The notes under the pieces: generated by a model | What the model was told of the DNA's origin: nothing | The model's input: the letters and a program-made list of their open reading frames with translations, nothing else | Database searches by the model: none | Made by a program: the position numbers and the translations under genes | Assembly (NCBI RefSeq): GCF_964355755.1 | Contig: NC_092674.1 | Coordinates: 7,817,001 to 7,881,000 of the forward strand | Length of the DNA: 64,000 bases | From: Antedon mediterranea | Taxonomy: Eukaryota; Echinodermata; Crinoidea; Comatulida; Antedonidae | Direction: 5' to 3' | Part shown: in pieces, positions 37,501 through 49,400 of the stretch | How positions within the stretch are numbered: the first letter of the stretch is position 1 | Layout: every line of letters starts with the position of its first letter

Positions 37501-40500
37501 ATACTTAAACCAATATAAACTATTGTATGTTTTAACAATATTATGTAATTACCGTGTTTACAAGCATCGCCGTCGAATCCTGCTGGGCAAATACAGACAC
37601 CCATCTTATCGTCACACACTCCGCCATTATAACATACTGGACAGTCCATTTCACAATCTGGAGGATTCCATTTTGGTGAAGGACAGGCTAAACAAAATTG
37701 ATTAAAATACAATAATAATAACTTAGGTTTACTGTCTCTCTGAAAGCCAAATTATGGTCAATGTATTTTTTTTTTTTTATAATCAATCGATATAATTTAG
37801 GCCTATACTTCAAAATTGAATCATACACATTCAAATTGATTTCAGAACTTGATTGATAGTGTGCAATTACAGAAGTGTACAAAGGTATATACAGTGGTCT
37901 TTTCATTGCATTCAGCCATAGTAAAAAGGTAAATAATTGCTGATAAAAGATTTTAATAGAACATATTAAAAACAAAAATTAAGACTTACATCTAACAATA
38001 AGTCTCATGATACCATGGTTACCATTAGGACTATCACCTGTATAACATTCATATACGCCATCATCTTTTCTTCGTATTTTCTGAATCACAGCAGACGTAC
38101 TACCTCTCAGATTGTGTATTTCCTTTCCATAATTATGTCTCCAGCGTAAATCGTTGAGATCACCACCTTTACTGAGATTGATAGTGACAGACTCTCCAAT
38201 ACCGACCGTTATTGTTCTGTGCTCCATTTCAATAGTGGCTGTAAAACCATTATACAAATATTAATAATAAAAGTTAGGTTTGCGGTATAACGATGTGTTT
38301 CCAAACAGGAAGTATAATATTATTAAGAATGTCTTGACGTTTCGGTTGTTATGCTTCAGTCTTCTGGAGAAAGCTAGACAATGAAAGATGAGCAAGTGAG
38401 GTCATGAGAATGCAAATAATAGTACATGACGTATTGATATATAGACTTTGTTTTATGTTTTTTAATAAGCTATCAAACAGATATACATTTTTTTTAAATA
38501 AAAAGATGTATGAATAACACCATGACCTTACTCACCAAAAGCGGATGTCAAGACAATTGCCGAATTTGTGACTACTCCATTTTTCTTAGCTTCAAATGAA
38601 AAGACACCAACTCGTTCAGCCTGTGTTGGTAAGGTAACGCCTAGATACGTGTAATCAATGTGTACTCGGTATCTAATTGAGCAACTTGTTGGGAATATTT
38701 TATTATTTGGCATACTTCGAGATAGTTCAGAACCAGTACCGGTATTGGCACCCATATACGGCCCAGTATCATCCCAAGTTACGTTGTCTTTACCCTCAAT
38801 ATTCTTGTACAATATTCCAACTGATAAACCTCTAATTTCTTTGTCGCCGTCAATTGTAAATCCTCGAAAATAACTATTACCATTATTTTGAACCAGTGGT
38901 GTTCCAGAAAATGTTGTTATATCTAATGGACCTTTAAAGAAAATTTTATTTTATGATTAACTTATTATTAACATTATTGCAGTTATGTGAAGTAAGTGAA
39001 AGAGTAAATCAAGAGGTATTAGGCCTATTTGCCTTAGAATGTTTATAGAAAATAGAATGTAATACACAGTAATAAATTTGAAAGACAATATAATTTATTG
39101 TTTGACTTAACTGTATTTAGAGACCGCAAGGTTTTACATTAGAATACAGATCGGGTGAATGCACATTTTTAAAATTTGAATTAAAAAAATTAAATGTCAT
39201 ACTCATGTTTATTTATTTATTTTATTTATTTATTTCATTTTCCAACCAACAGTGAACTCATGGTTCACCACTTACAGGAGGGAACACAGACAAATACGTA
39301 CACAAACAATAAAAAAAGATTAAACTAAGCTACTAACAATGTTACGAAACTTACTGAGATTATTACTGAAGATATCTAACTCAGGATTTCTTAAAGTTCA
39401 TATTCCCCTTTAGACTTAGCACTCGCATTCATATTTAATAAATCACATACTCAGCCCGTGAATATATTAAACGTAACAAAACATGATATCTACTACTACT
39501 TTTATATTTAATAAATAAAAACATCATATTAGGGTTACTCTCCTCAAAAAGAGAGAACACGTGATATGTTTGAACATACGAGATGTTTACAAAATGAAAT
39601 ATAATTGTAATTTTGTAGATTTCCAACCATAATGCACCAGTGTGTTGTAAAAGCATTCAAACAGACATTTGCGAAAGAACGTCAGACATAAATTTGTTGT
39701 CACTATAATTTGTTTAGGGTATATTGAAATAGAAATTATTAACCGACATACGATCAGTTTCTCTATAGCTATAGAATGGTTTTCATGTTCCCATCCTCTA
39801 TCGCCAGCCTCCTACGCCATCTATGACAAGCGAACACGATTACGTAACATTAATTGGTTGAACACTAAACACAGTAAAACATTGCGATGTAATACTTTGT
39901 TGAAACTATCACCGTCCTAGTCGATTGAAATAGTACAGTAGGCCTTACATGTAACGATACATCACTACGACGTGTATAGGTTTATATAATGTAAAACAAT
40001 TTGTGAAAACCACCTCTATTCGGGAAAATCATAAATTCGATTTAATCGTCAATAAATATTAAATTATCTAACTCAACTTAATTAGTAGGCCTAATGGTTT
40101 TTAATTGTTTCTTAGAGCCAATTCATACTTAAGTTGGTTCCTACCCTACCCACCAAAGTTGTTCTGCGTTTAGGGCATGTGATGTACCGTAGGCCTATCC
40201 TCTACTGGTTTTACAACGCTACTCATGCCAGTGAGGGAAGGGTGATGATGTGGGTGATTTAACTGCAATAATAAAGATTTATACATAATATTCGGCGAGT
40301 GAAAACGCTAGCTCTTTATCCGTTTAAAAAAAATTTATATCCAACCTCTGCAGCACAGATTGAAAAAAAATGGATCGAATTTCTGTTATGAGTATACAGT
40401 ACTTGCCTTTACGACGCCTGAGGGAATATACACTTGTGGAACAGAGATTGGAATGTTCCATTCATCGCAAATCAATACATTTGTATAAACGTATATTAAA

Positions 40501-41502
40501 TCTATCAAAATAGTATTTTTTTTTTAAAATCGGCCGGTCTTCAACATTATGATGCTGTACTCGAGCTGTTCAACCGGCTTTCAGCCATTAAAAACAATTA
40601 TCGTAGGAGGAGATAGGAAAATGCGAAGCCTCCTCGTATTATCGTCTGCGGGTACTTTTCAAGACGGACATCCATTAGACAGTGTATACCACGACCAAAA
40701 ACACCCCTATTTGGGGAAAATCGTTGAACCTAAATTCGTTTTAATCGTCAATAACTAATTATCGAACTCAATTTAATTAGTAAACAGGGTTACATCAGGC
40801 GGTTAAAATCAGTACCGAAAGTACGAACCAACTTTATATACCATCGAGTAAACATTCTAGAAATAACGCGCGATTTACCGAATTTTGCCCTTACGTAAAT
40901 TTATATATAGATATGTTCCCTCATGCATGTCTAGACGTAACTAGTGTCAGTACAATAAAATAAATATCAGTCCTTAACAATTTATTCATACAAGAAAAAA
41001 ATAATACAGCTTATTCAATTGTTTTGGTACTATAGTGTGTAGTGTAATGTTGATCTGCTGTCAGCTGTATCGGAGTAGGCCTACAGTAGGCTTGAATATT
41101 ATATATAACCGTTTCGTTAGAAACGCAATGCGAGGCGCACCAAATAAGTTTTATGGAGATTTTTAATCGTTGTTGAATAGAAACACACCCTATACAATCC
41201 TATATGTTATATTTACTAGTAGAGTGGCCACTTAGTTTGGCTTCCTTCTACACGCGCATCTCTCATTATGTTCGAAAAACATTGGTTTCCCATCTGTATG
41301 CTTGCGTACATTGTAGTTAAGGGGTAGGCCTTTGTTTTTTTCATGTAGGATTAACATAGGCTAATATAATTGAATACAATTACAGAACACCAAATTTAAA
41401 CAATGTATACACTGAGTACATACCCGAGGAGAATCCGGAATGAAACGTCATATACAGAGCTAGTATCAAGTAGAACGAGTTTGTAAAAAGTTTAGCCAAC
41501 AT
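31343..41502 (-). CDS. Receptor gene 3: Tie-like ectodomain with ITAM-like tail
   Basis: Thirteen exons, 2523 coding bases, 840 residues, all phases consistent: 41424-41502 (signal, [20 protein letters not shown]), 38536-38931 (domain A), 37990-38238 (Ig-like), 37553-37687, 36580-36720, 35913-36044, 35611-35751 (EGF1-4), 34051-34362 (FN3), 33095-33162 (linker), 32572-32812 and 32054-32353 (FN3), 31763-31841 (TM, VIGVVIGSILWTVITVAVTL), 31343-31592 (tail and stop). The 82-residue tail has YQSL at 792-795 and YEGI at 804-807, spaced as an ITAM, then YAN at 819 and YDN at 834. In known ITAM receptors the paired phosphotyrosines recruit tandem-SH2 kinases of the Syk family. That role is inferred here. 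The ligand is unknown. It shares its domain-A type with gene 4 but its tail with genes 1 and 2. Confidence 0.92.
33536..33979 (-). pseudogene. LINE ORF2 C-terminal fragment in gene 3 intron
   Basis: The translation contains LKVLELLSIDDLFKLHRLSL and FVSFPRLWEQIPNDIKDSQT, typical of the C-terminal end of CR1/Jockey-like LINE proteins. It stops at 33650 and is followed by A-rich sequence. It lies between the first FN3 exon and the linker exon, in the same orientation as the gene. Confidence 0.65.
34870..35488. mobile_element. TIR element, CGGTAACGGTAAGCGG family
   Basis: The left end GACTAGCGGTAACGGTAAGC and the right end GCTTACCGTTACCGCTCGTC are inverted repeats, flanked on the right by TGTGTAAATTGGCC. 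No coding capacity is visible, so it is a MITE-like non-autonomous element. It lies in the intron between EGF4 and FN3 of gene 3. Confidence 0.7.
36893..37008 (+). mobile_element. Short AGTCGCGTGC element
   Basis: Same family as 16108-16214: starts AGTCGCGTGCAACGTGACTC, contains CGGTCTGTCGG and ends GAGCACGCGACTGCAGTC then ATGTATATGGCCTTG. Intronic in gene 3. Confidence 0.7.
37190..37365. mobile_element. MITE fragment, GATGTATTGTCCC family (diverged)
   Basis: The right end GGGTGGGGGAAATACATCTT resembles the right end of the copy at 5585-5897. The left end is uncertain. Confidence 0.35.
39207..39330 (-). mobile_element. LINE 3' end with (AAATA)n tail
   Basis: On the minus strand CCTGTAAGTGGTGAACCATG is followed by TTGGTTGGAAAATGAAATAAATAAATAAA. 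A short UTR ending in an A-rich tandem tail is the usual 3' end of a CR1-like LINE. The similar phrase CTGTAAGTGGTGGATTTG precedes the tail of the fragment at 58240-58600. Confidence 0.55.
40445..40915 (-). repeat. Interspersed repeat, inverted copy of 17090-17560
   Basis: See 17090-17560. A diverged continuation, including AATCGTCAATAA and AACTTAATTAGTAGGCC, is at 39895-40100. It lies in intron 1 of gene 3. Confidence 0.7.
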
Positions 41503-41699
41503 CTCCACTAAAGTCCACACACCTTCTTGTGTACAGAGAATGAGAAGGTGGTTAGTTCTAGCAGTAGTACCTTATTAAGTGTCTGAAACTCAATATTCGG
41601 TTGGTATGTCGTGGTATACTTAACAAAGTAAATCAATGAAGTTAACAGTCGCATTAATAAATCTATTCTTAGCAACAACAAACCTATCTCTCCCAATAC

Positions 41700-41820
41700 A
41701 AATTGTTTCTTTATTTATTTAGGTATCGGTATATTAACCCATGACCCCTTTTACTTATAGTAATTGTCATTACTTCCTTAATACGCTAAACCCGGTACTA
41801 AAAGCTGAATAGATATACAA
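41700..41820 (-). promoter_or_regulatory. Conserved proximal upstream block of gene 3
   Basis: Paralogous to the blocks of genes 4 and 5, about 200 bases upstream of the start codon (GGTATCGGTATATTAACCCA, CATGACCCC). Confidence 0.4.
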
Positions 41821-42894
41821 TCTATTTTAAAAAACAACTCATAGAGAACAGAAACATTATAATGGAATATGAGGGAAATGTAGAAGAAAAGAAAAGTACA
41901 GTATGCTTCATGGACATAGTGAGCAGAAGTCTGAGCAGAGGAAGAAAACGGACGGCCAGGGAGTGAGTGGGAATTTGGGTAGATATGATTGATTACAACA
42001 TCCCAACAGTTCACGTCTGAAAGCACTGAATATTATAAGGTTTTTTGCTTTATTCACCAAAATTATTTGGATAGGTAGTGCTGTTATGCCAATGAATTTA
42101 TAACACGATATCACTACTTCAGGCGAAGGTGATTAAGACGGGTCTTTCCCAAAAGTTAAGCCTATTTTTGAAAAGAGTTTTCAGCAAAACGTATGAGGAA
42201 ATAATATTAATTTCAAAATTAAGTGACGTGGATTGGTGTAAATAAAAGAGATCCGTTTTTGTATTGTTGTCATTTGTGACGATATGCTTCAATGAATTTT
42301 TATAATAAAAATAAATCATTCTTTTAAACTATCACGTAGGCCACCACTGAATCCTGAATGGGTGCCGCTTGGTATCAAGAAACGATTCTTATTATTTATC
42401 CTAGATGATAGAATAATTACAGAACGTAATCAATACGGTATGCAATATTTGTAGAGTTTATATTCATGAATATTTCACATTTATTATTATCCTAAATATG
42501 CATGGGCAGCTGATTACAAACTGACACATCCTTTGTTTAATATAAATATGCTACAATTAAATTATGTCTATATAGTTGAAGTTGCTATGTTATGTTTATT
42601 TAATAACACTAGGATCCCTGGTAATACTCATTAATTTTTACAAAATATACTTCATAATGTTATCCCAATGGTATTTTAAAGTATTGTATTTAATAAACTG
42701 TTTAAAATACGTTGGTTCAGTAATAATATTACTGACAATAATAAACCCACATTATAGTTTTCATCATTTTGTAGAACTATTCATTGTCAAAGCACTATGT
42801 TGTATGTTTTTGTATATTTATAGGCAAAAAAGTGTCGATGGTTTCTTAACGAGAATTATCCGAGGAATTCAACAACCTGTATAAAGTATGTAAC

Positions 42895-43195
42895 TCACCG
42901 TACTGTTCATGAGTTTCTTCTAACTGTTAGCATGGACCAACGATACATGTTTTGCTGTTAGTACTTCTTCCGTTTGTTGTTCTTGTTGCTGCTACCACAC
43001 GTTCATTCTACCTGCCAGTCTCAGTATACAAACATTTTCTTTTACCCGTCTGCCCCATTACTTCTTGTTGTAGGCTTATATTGCATAAAACGTTTCACTA
43101 CCTGTCATTACTCACCCTGTTGTTGTTGACTTGCGCTGGCTTGAGTTCTTGATCCATTCATTTGCATAATATGTGGTCAAACCAAGTTGGTGAAC
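42895..43195 (-). promoter_or_regulatory. Conserved distal upstream block of gene 3
   Basis: Paralogous to 30090-30370, with the octamer ATTTGCAT and the RUNX-like TGTGGTCAAACCA at about 43159-43185, ~1.66 kb upstream of the start codon. Confidence 0.35.
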
Positions 43196-43263
43196 ACAAC
43201 ATTTTTTACTTTGTGACGATTCTTAAATTGATGATACAACTCTCATTGTATTTCTTTTTTTTT

Positions 43264-43985
43264 TACTCGGGGTACCCGAGTCTAGGACTTACTCATTTTC
43301 TCCATCTGGACACTATTGAGTAAAAAGTGCGATTTTTAAAGTACTACTTCTCCCTTATTAGTTGTAGTATTGAGCTGGGATTTGGCATGAATATTCTACA
43401 GGGACATGTCCTCAAATCTATAGAGCCGGATTTTTAAATTTCAAACCGGATGCAGCCATATGTCGTTTCGAAGATGGTACAATATAGCCGTATTTGGTAG
43501 GTTATTGATGTGCATGTGACGTCACATCCCGTCTTATGACGTCATTACAGCTTCATTTGCTGTACCCCGAGTATCGCACATTCGTGCTTTTTTTAAGGTA
43601 CCTGGTTCGAGCCCGGGCGAAACTTTTTTTTTTTAACTTTATGGTGAAAAGTAGTGTATACGCAATATGATAATTATACACAGTACATCTTATTTTTATT
43701 ATTTTTTTTAATACTTATTTTGTGTAATCGGTAAATACTCCTCCCTTATTCGTTGTAGTATTGAGCTCGGATTTAGCATGAATATACTACAGGGACATGT
43801 CCTCAAAGCTATAGAGCCGGATTTGTTAATTTCATACCGGATGCAGCCATATCACGTCTCGAAGATGGTACCATATAGCCGTATTTGGTAGCGCGGTTAT
43901 TGATGTGTATGTGACGTTACATCCGGTCTTATGACGTCATTACAGCTTCTTTCGCTGTACCCCGAGTATTGCACATTCGTGCTTG
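43264..43985. repeat. Two ~250-bp direct repeats with CRE palindromes
   Basis: The units 43342-43589 and 43733-43984 are close copies. They share GGGACATGTCCTCAAA, CCGGATGCAGCCATA and GCTGTACCCCGAGTAT. TACTCGGGGTAC at 43264 is inverted relative to GTACCCCGAGTA at the unit ends, suggesting a small TIR element. TGACGTCA occurs twice in the first unit and once in the second. A B-box-like GGTTCGAGCCC lies between the units. Confidence 0.7.
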
Positions 43986-44361
43986 TTTTAAATAATTTAT
44001 TGATTTTGAGTTGTGATTTGAAGTGATTTTTATTTTTTTTTGCTAGCACGAGATAAACATATTATAGGTAAAGGCAAATGAAGACGGATACAAATAAAAA
44101 CACATATTAAAGTAAACAAATATATTCAAAAATATTTTTCGCACAGACACAGAACACATTCTAAACCGCCCGGTGATATCTGAATATTAATTAATTAATC
44201 AATTTGAAACATAAATTATATAATTACATATTTAATCTGCATAAATTTAAACTTAATTAAAAAGTTACATTCTCACATTCAAGCCAATTTAAAAGTTTAT
44301 GAAATATATATTGTCTCCCTGTAAAAAAACAATTTAAATATATGATTATATAATAATTTAA

Positions 44362-44913
44362 AGATGTATTGTCCCTTGAAACACAAACAAGTGAAGGTCA
44401 AAATATTCTAAATTTAAAGTTGCCATATCAAAGTAATATTAAAGTTATTCACTTTAAGTCGAAAATTCAAGCTAAAAACAACAAGTTTACGTAATAAACA
44501 GGTAAATTAGTTTGATTACATTTCATCTGGAAAATCATCGCGAGCGAAAGTAAACAAAGATTTCAAACCATGAGTACGATTTATGCATACGTTAATTAGG
44601 ATTGTTTACAACTTGTCACGGTTGAGAAGGTATTTTCACACGGATCATAAGGAAGTTTTATTATTATGGATACAGAGTAGCCTAACAAGCGCGTTTCATT
44701 ATGGGATATGTTTTTATCGAAAACCTTGACTGGAAGTCAAAGTTATTTTTTTAACCAAAAAAAAAAACATCTGTATTTCAGTTAAATGATTTTTTTTTTT
44801 CGAAAATTTGTTGGTGATAGTTAATAATTATTATGATACTTCAAAATGAGCCACCTTTTTTCGAAATCTTTTATCTTTATTTTTTGGGAATTAGTCAAAG
44901 GGACAATACATCT
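44362..44913. mobile_element. 552-bp MITE with TTAA target duplication
   Basis: Inverted ends AGATGTATTGTCCC and GGGACAATACATCT are flanked on both sides by TTAA (44358-44361 and 44914-44917). The paralogous spacer of gene 4 (near 30810) has a single TTAA and no element, so the empty site is visible. A TTAA duplication is typical of piggyBac-like and Kolobok-like elements. No coding capacity was seen. Confidence 0.85.
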
Positions 44914-45478
44914 TTAAAGTTGAAAAAATTTAATTAAAAAATAATTAAAGAGTCAATGGGTTTCAATGCAAAAATCAACGCAAAACGTAAAATTTTAAAA
45001 TATTAAAAACCTTAATACTAATTTAAAGACACGATTACATAATTATTAGTAAAACTTGATTTACTGCTTTTAAATCGACATGTAGTACTAAAAATGTTTT
45101 ATGAACTGAAGAATTATTGTATTAATAATATTTATAATAATTGAAATTTGCCTATTGCCTGAAATATTTATATTCTCTATTTTAGATATTTAGTTAACAA
45201 TTAATAAAAAAAGATTGGTTTTCTCTGCGTAAGCTTGGTTTCCACTAGGACATTCAAGGACGAGTTGACTAATGTTAAGTGACGGATGATCGGATGATCT
45301 ATCGTTTGTGATTAGTAAACAGACAATTTATGTACAATCACATTCTTTTGGAAATGATTAGTTATAACTGTCGACTTGATTAATTTTTGTGTCGGTACTG
45401 TATCTACATATTTTACATTACTACATTTAGGCCTACATTTGTTTCTCTACTACAGAAAACTCAATTGTTTTATATTCT

Positions 45479-45606
45479 TCACTTTTCAAATGTATTATCA
45501 TAAACATGATCCGGTACAGGTTGAGTGTCAGGTTGGGTGTTTGCGTACACGTGTTCACTAGAACCTGCAATGGTAGGCTTAATACCTTGATATTCACTTT
45601 CTTCAT
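45479..45606 (-). pseudogene. Cut-off end of gene 2 tail (second ITAM half)
   Basis: This still reads KYEESEYQGI, then EHVYANTQPD and DHVYDNTFEK followed by TGA at 45479, nearly the same as gene 3. It is separated from the rest of the tail exon by the insertion at 45607-46408. It would be translated only if the insertion were spliced out. I saw no strong donor and acceptor pair that does this in frame. Confidence 0.8.
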
Positions 45607-46408
45607 ATTTTTAGTCGCGTGGAAGCGACTCTATAGTTCACTATGTCGGTCGGTCGGTCTGTCTGTCTGTCTGTCTGTCTGTCGGTCTGTCTGTCGGTCT
45701 GTCTGTCTGTCTGTCGGTCCGGTATCACTATGCGTTTTATCGCTTTATGACCTTATCTTGATATCAGTTTAATCTAGCTAAGTCAATTTTTCACAGAATA
45801 TTCCTTATGGCCAGGAATCGATGTGGTTATGTTTTCACGGTGCGCAATAAAAAATTACGCGGTCTATGCACGATTTAACGAAATCACGTTTGTAATCATA
45901 TCTTAACAACCATGAATCACAATTAAATAAAATTTGGTACTCATAAATTTCAGGGCATAAATCATCATATGGCAATACAATTACGTGCGTAGCCCATGTA
46001 ACGCATGCGTACGCGCGCTTAAAATTTTCAAAATTTATTTTCGATGAAATAAGAGTACGTTTCAGGCAATTTTAAGCGTTTACAAAATTGCCATGAGTGC
46101 GCAGATTTTGGCGCGCGCAGTGCGCGTTAAATGTTATTGCGCACTCTTTTTGCCCGATTTCTGTTTTCTTGACTTACTTTTTAACTCGAAATTACGTTAT
46201 ACGAGCACGTCAAAAGTGACAGGCTACGCACGTGTAAATTTAAAAAATATAACTGTTTTTAAACATTTCAACATTTTTAAACATGTTCAGTAATTTCGGT
46301 CAGTATAGTTCACTATGTCGGTCGGTCCGTTTGTCTGTCGGTCTGTCTGTCTGTCGGTCTGTTTGTCTGTCGGTCCTGTATCACTATGCATCACTGTTGG
46401 CCTTGTTT
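45607..46408 (+). mobile_element. ~0.8-kb AGTCGCGTG-family element inside gene 2 tail exon
   Basis: It starts TCGCGTGGAAGCGACTC directly after TTTAG and ends GGCCTTG directly before TTTAG, so TTTAG looks like a 5-bp target duplication. It contains two tracts of CGGT/CTGT repeats (45644-45720 and 46316-46378) and the block shared with 4238-4400. The gene 3 exon shows the empty site (TTTTTTAGACAAACTTTG). Confidence 0.8.
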
Positions 46409-49400
46409 AGACAAACTTTGATAATCTGTATCTATGGCACAAACATTTTTTGGAGTAGCAGATGCTTTATCAACGTCTTTATCAACGTCTTTTTCTGACT
46501 GATTGCTAAATCTAAAATGAACAAATGTACCGAAGTTAACAAAAGTTCATAGTTCACCATCGTAAAGGTTGTCTTTCTAATTTTTTTCCAGAAATGATTT
46601 GATCGTAATGTTCTGTATTTATCATTGTCTAATTTCTTTACCATAGTAAGAGTATAACATTAAACACATAAATTACTTTACTTTAGAGTAATACTTTACC
46701 GTTTAGAAACCGTCAAGGTGACAGCAACTGTGATAACTGTCCAAAGTATTGAGCCAATTACAACTCCTATGACGTAACCTGAAAACAGGATATTTTATCG
46801 TTTTTAGAATTATCATTTGAAATTGTTTTTCTCATGTTGAATTTTCTAAACGAAATACTACATACAGCTTCTTCACGAAAGGTCTAGTTTCTAAGCAATT
46901 ATTTCTTTAACATTTAAAACATATCTATAAACTATTACGGGAAGCCCAATATTAATCTGAAAGCTAAATAGAAAAATACACACCTTGAATACTCTGGCTT
47001 TTGTTTGGTGAATCACAATTGGTCCCTAACCTAAATTTTGTTGTGTCAGATGTACCATTTACGTTTAAATATGAGGCTAATACTGTGAAAGTATATTCTA
47101 TACTTGGCTCAATTTCTCCACCAAATAATACAACTTCAGTTTTTTCCGTTCTTCCTTGCTGAAATATACCACTTGACAGTTCATAATGGTAGGTCACCTG
47201 ATAGTCTGGGATGTCGCACCAAGACGCGTTCCATTTCATCTCCAAATGCGTTCCATTTGTGAATGGATTACTTTCTAACGATGGCTCTATTTTTGGAACA
47301 GAGAATAAATAAACTATTGAAAAATATATAGTAGTTTATTCTTGGATTCTCCTTTTTATAAATTGTACAAATACTTGCCCTGAACACGCACAATTTATTA
47401 TAAACAATTACCTGATGGCGATGTTTGTACCATCATGTCCTCTCCCCAATTACCAGCTATCTCAAAGTCATTAACAACTCGAGCGTTTACGACATAAGCA
47501 GTACAACTTGATAATCCTGATAGTTCAACTTCTAATTGAGTACTGCTTGTTGTGTTGACAACATCTTGTATATTTCCATCAATGTCCGAGTATTTCACTT
47601 GATATCGAAGAATATAGTTACACTTAATTCGTTCAGGAGCACTGGAAAAAGGCTGAATATATATACAGTACAATCAAAATATTTATATCAAGTTAAAATA
47701 AATTCATTCTTTATCAGGAGGTTAAAAGAAAAAAAATAAAAAGGAATAATTATGTTATGTTCAATAATTTTAAAACTTTTTTATTTTTAGCAATTATCGT
47801 ATCGTTATATCGCAGGGCGGTTTAGCCTTTCTTCTTCTGCTTGATCTCTGTTGCGCGTACAATTGAGTGCAGTTGTTAAAGAAAATATGTAGTGAAAAAT
47901 CTAGTAAATGTTTGAGTATAAATCAATAATATGAAAAACAATGGCATTTTATTTTTAAAACATACATTCCGTATATTTATTTCGGCAAAGCTGCGTAGAA
48001 ACATGATTCCAAATTTAAAAAAAAAACATTTTTAAATTTACCATTAAACGTATAGTGACTTCGTGATCCTTAATGTTCCTAAACTCAATATTAGGTTCCT
48101 CTAAAGGTTCTATATCATAAGCAATGAAATAAATGAATAGAACTGAGCGAATAGAAATGAAATAAAATGTATCATGTCACTTCGAAATATAGATGAAACC
48201 AATTGCAACAATTTATGTACTTTCATCTATAAACCATACAAATATTAAATTGGTATTTATTAATATATATTATAGAATCTTAAAAATATATCTACACATC
48301 GAAAATGTATTAGTTCAAATAAAATATCAAATTAAAAAAAAAAATCAATCGATGATACCCAATTATTGTTGCTGCTAAAAGCCAACACAACATATTCTTA
48401 ATTGGTCGGTTGTTTCCATATTACTGATTTAATACTGATGTTGTTGGTACGGTGTTAGCTGAATTCAATCTCAAATTATTACGTTATTACTATACTTACT
48501 AGTACATATGGTGATAGTTTGTCCAAGTGTACTTCTTGGCCCATCTACCCCAATACCACAAACCATCCTCGAAAATTGAGAATAGAATTGATATTGAGTA
48601 TTTGGGATGAGATTATCAATAACAATAAATAAATCATTATCAGATTCAGTTATTGGTATAAATGAATCCATTTGCGTTGATTTATACGAAAGCTTCCGTC
48701 TTGTAATTGTTCCTGTTCCATAGTCTTCGCCGGGAATCCAAGTGACGTCAAACGTTAGAGTAGTTGCTGTTTGGTTTACAGTTGGTGGTTCAGAACGGTA
48801 CGGCAATGCTAATTATGAACAAGAAACTTTTTAAGAAGAACACGTTATGTTTTTTTTTTCTTAAAATATAAATCAATAATAATTTCTTAGAATATACATG
48901 TTTGGTTAATACATTCGGGCATAGTTGTCTTACACAAACAAAAAACTTAATTTTTAGTAATACGTGATCCTTATGTAGCAAACTGTATTGATGTCATGAT
49001 GTATATGCAAGATACAACAAAAATTATTGTTCTGTTCAACACTTTCTATTCATTGAAGCAGATATTACAGTAAAAAATGCGTAGGCACATTCGTCTCTAC
49101 TTTGAGAAAAGGGCTTTATCTACAAAATGCTACTTAATTTACCAAAATGGGGTTTTTTTTCATTAAAAAGGTTCAAGTAGTATTCTATTTTCAAAAGAAT
49201 ATATTTGTTTAAGAGTACATTAAAAAAAATATTTTACATAGTTTTCAATTTTTATAATGAACTTCATATTTATAGACATATTTTGGGGTAAATTTTCAAT
49301 TTAAGTAATAGTTTATACCGTCAATATTCAAATAAGACAACAATTTTTTTTTTTAAGTTGTGCAGTAATATTCTTTATCTCTATTATACATTCCTGAATA

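Noticed and set aside
42952-43152. Plus-strand hydrophobic ORF with a similar one at 30115-30327 as a small conserved membrane protein
   Set aside because: It comes from a TTGTTG/TTTCT-rich minisatellite in the duplicated upstream block. The frame is not kept in the copies at 10278 and 57990.
43595-43630. GGTTCGAGCCC as a tRNA or SINE B-box
   Set aside because: No A-box or acceptor pairing at the right distance. It lies between two direct repeats and may be chance.
45644-45720. CGGT/CTGT repeats as a CRISPR-like or regulatory array
   Set aside because: A simple tetranucleotide-type tract inside a mobile element, with no spacer structure.
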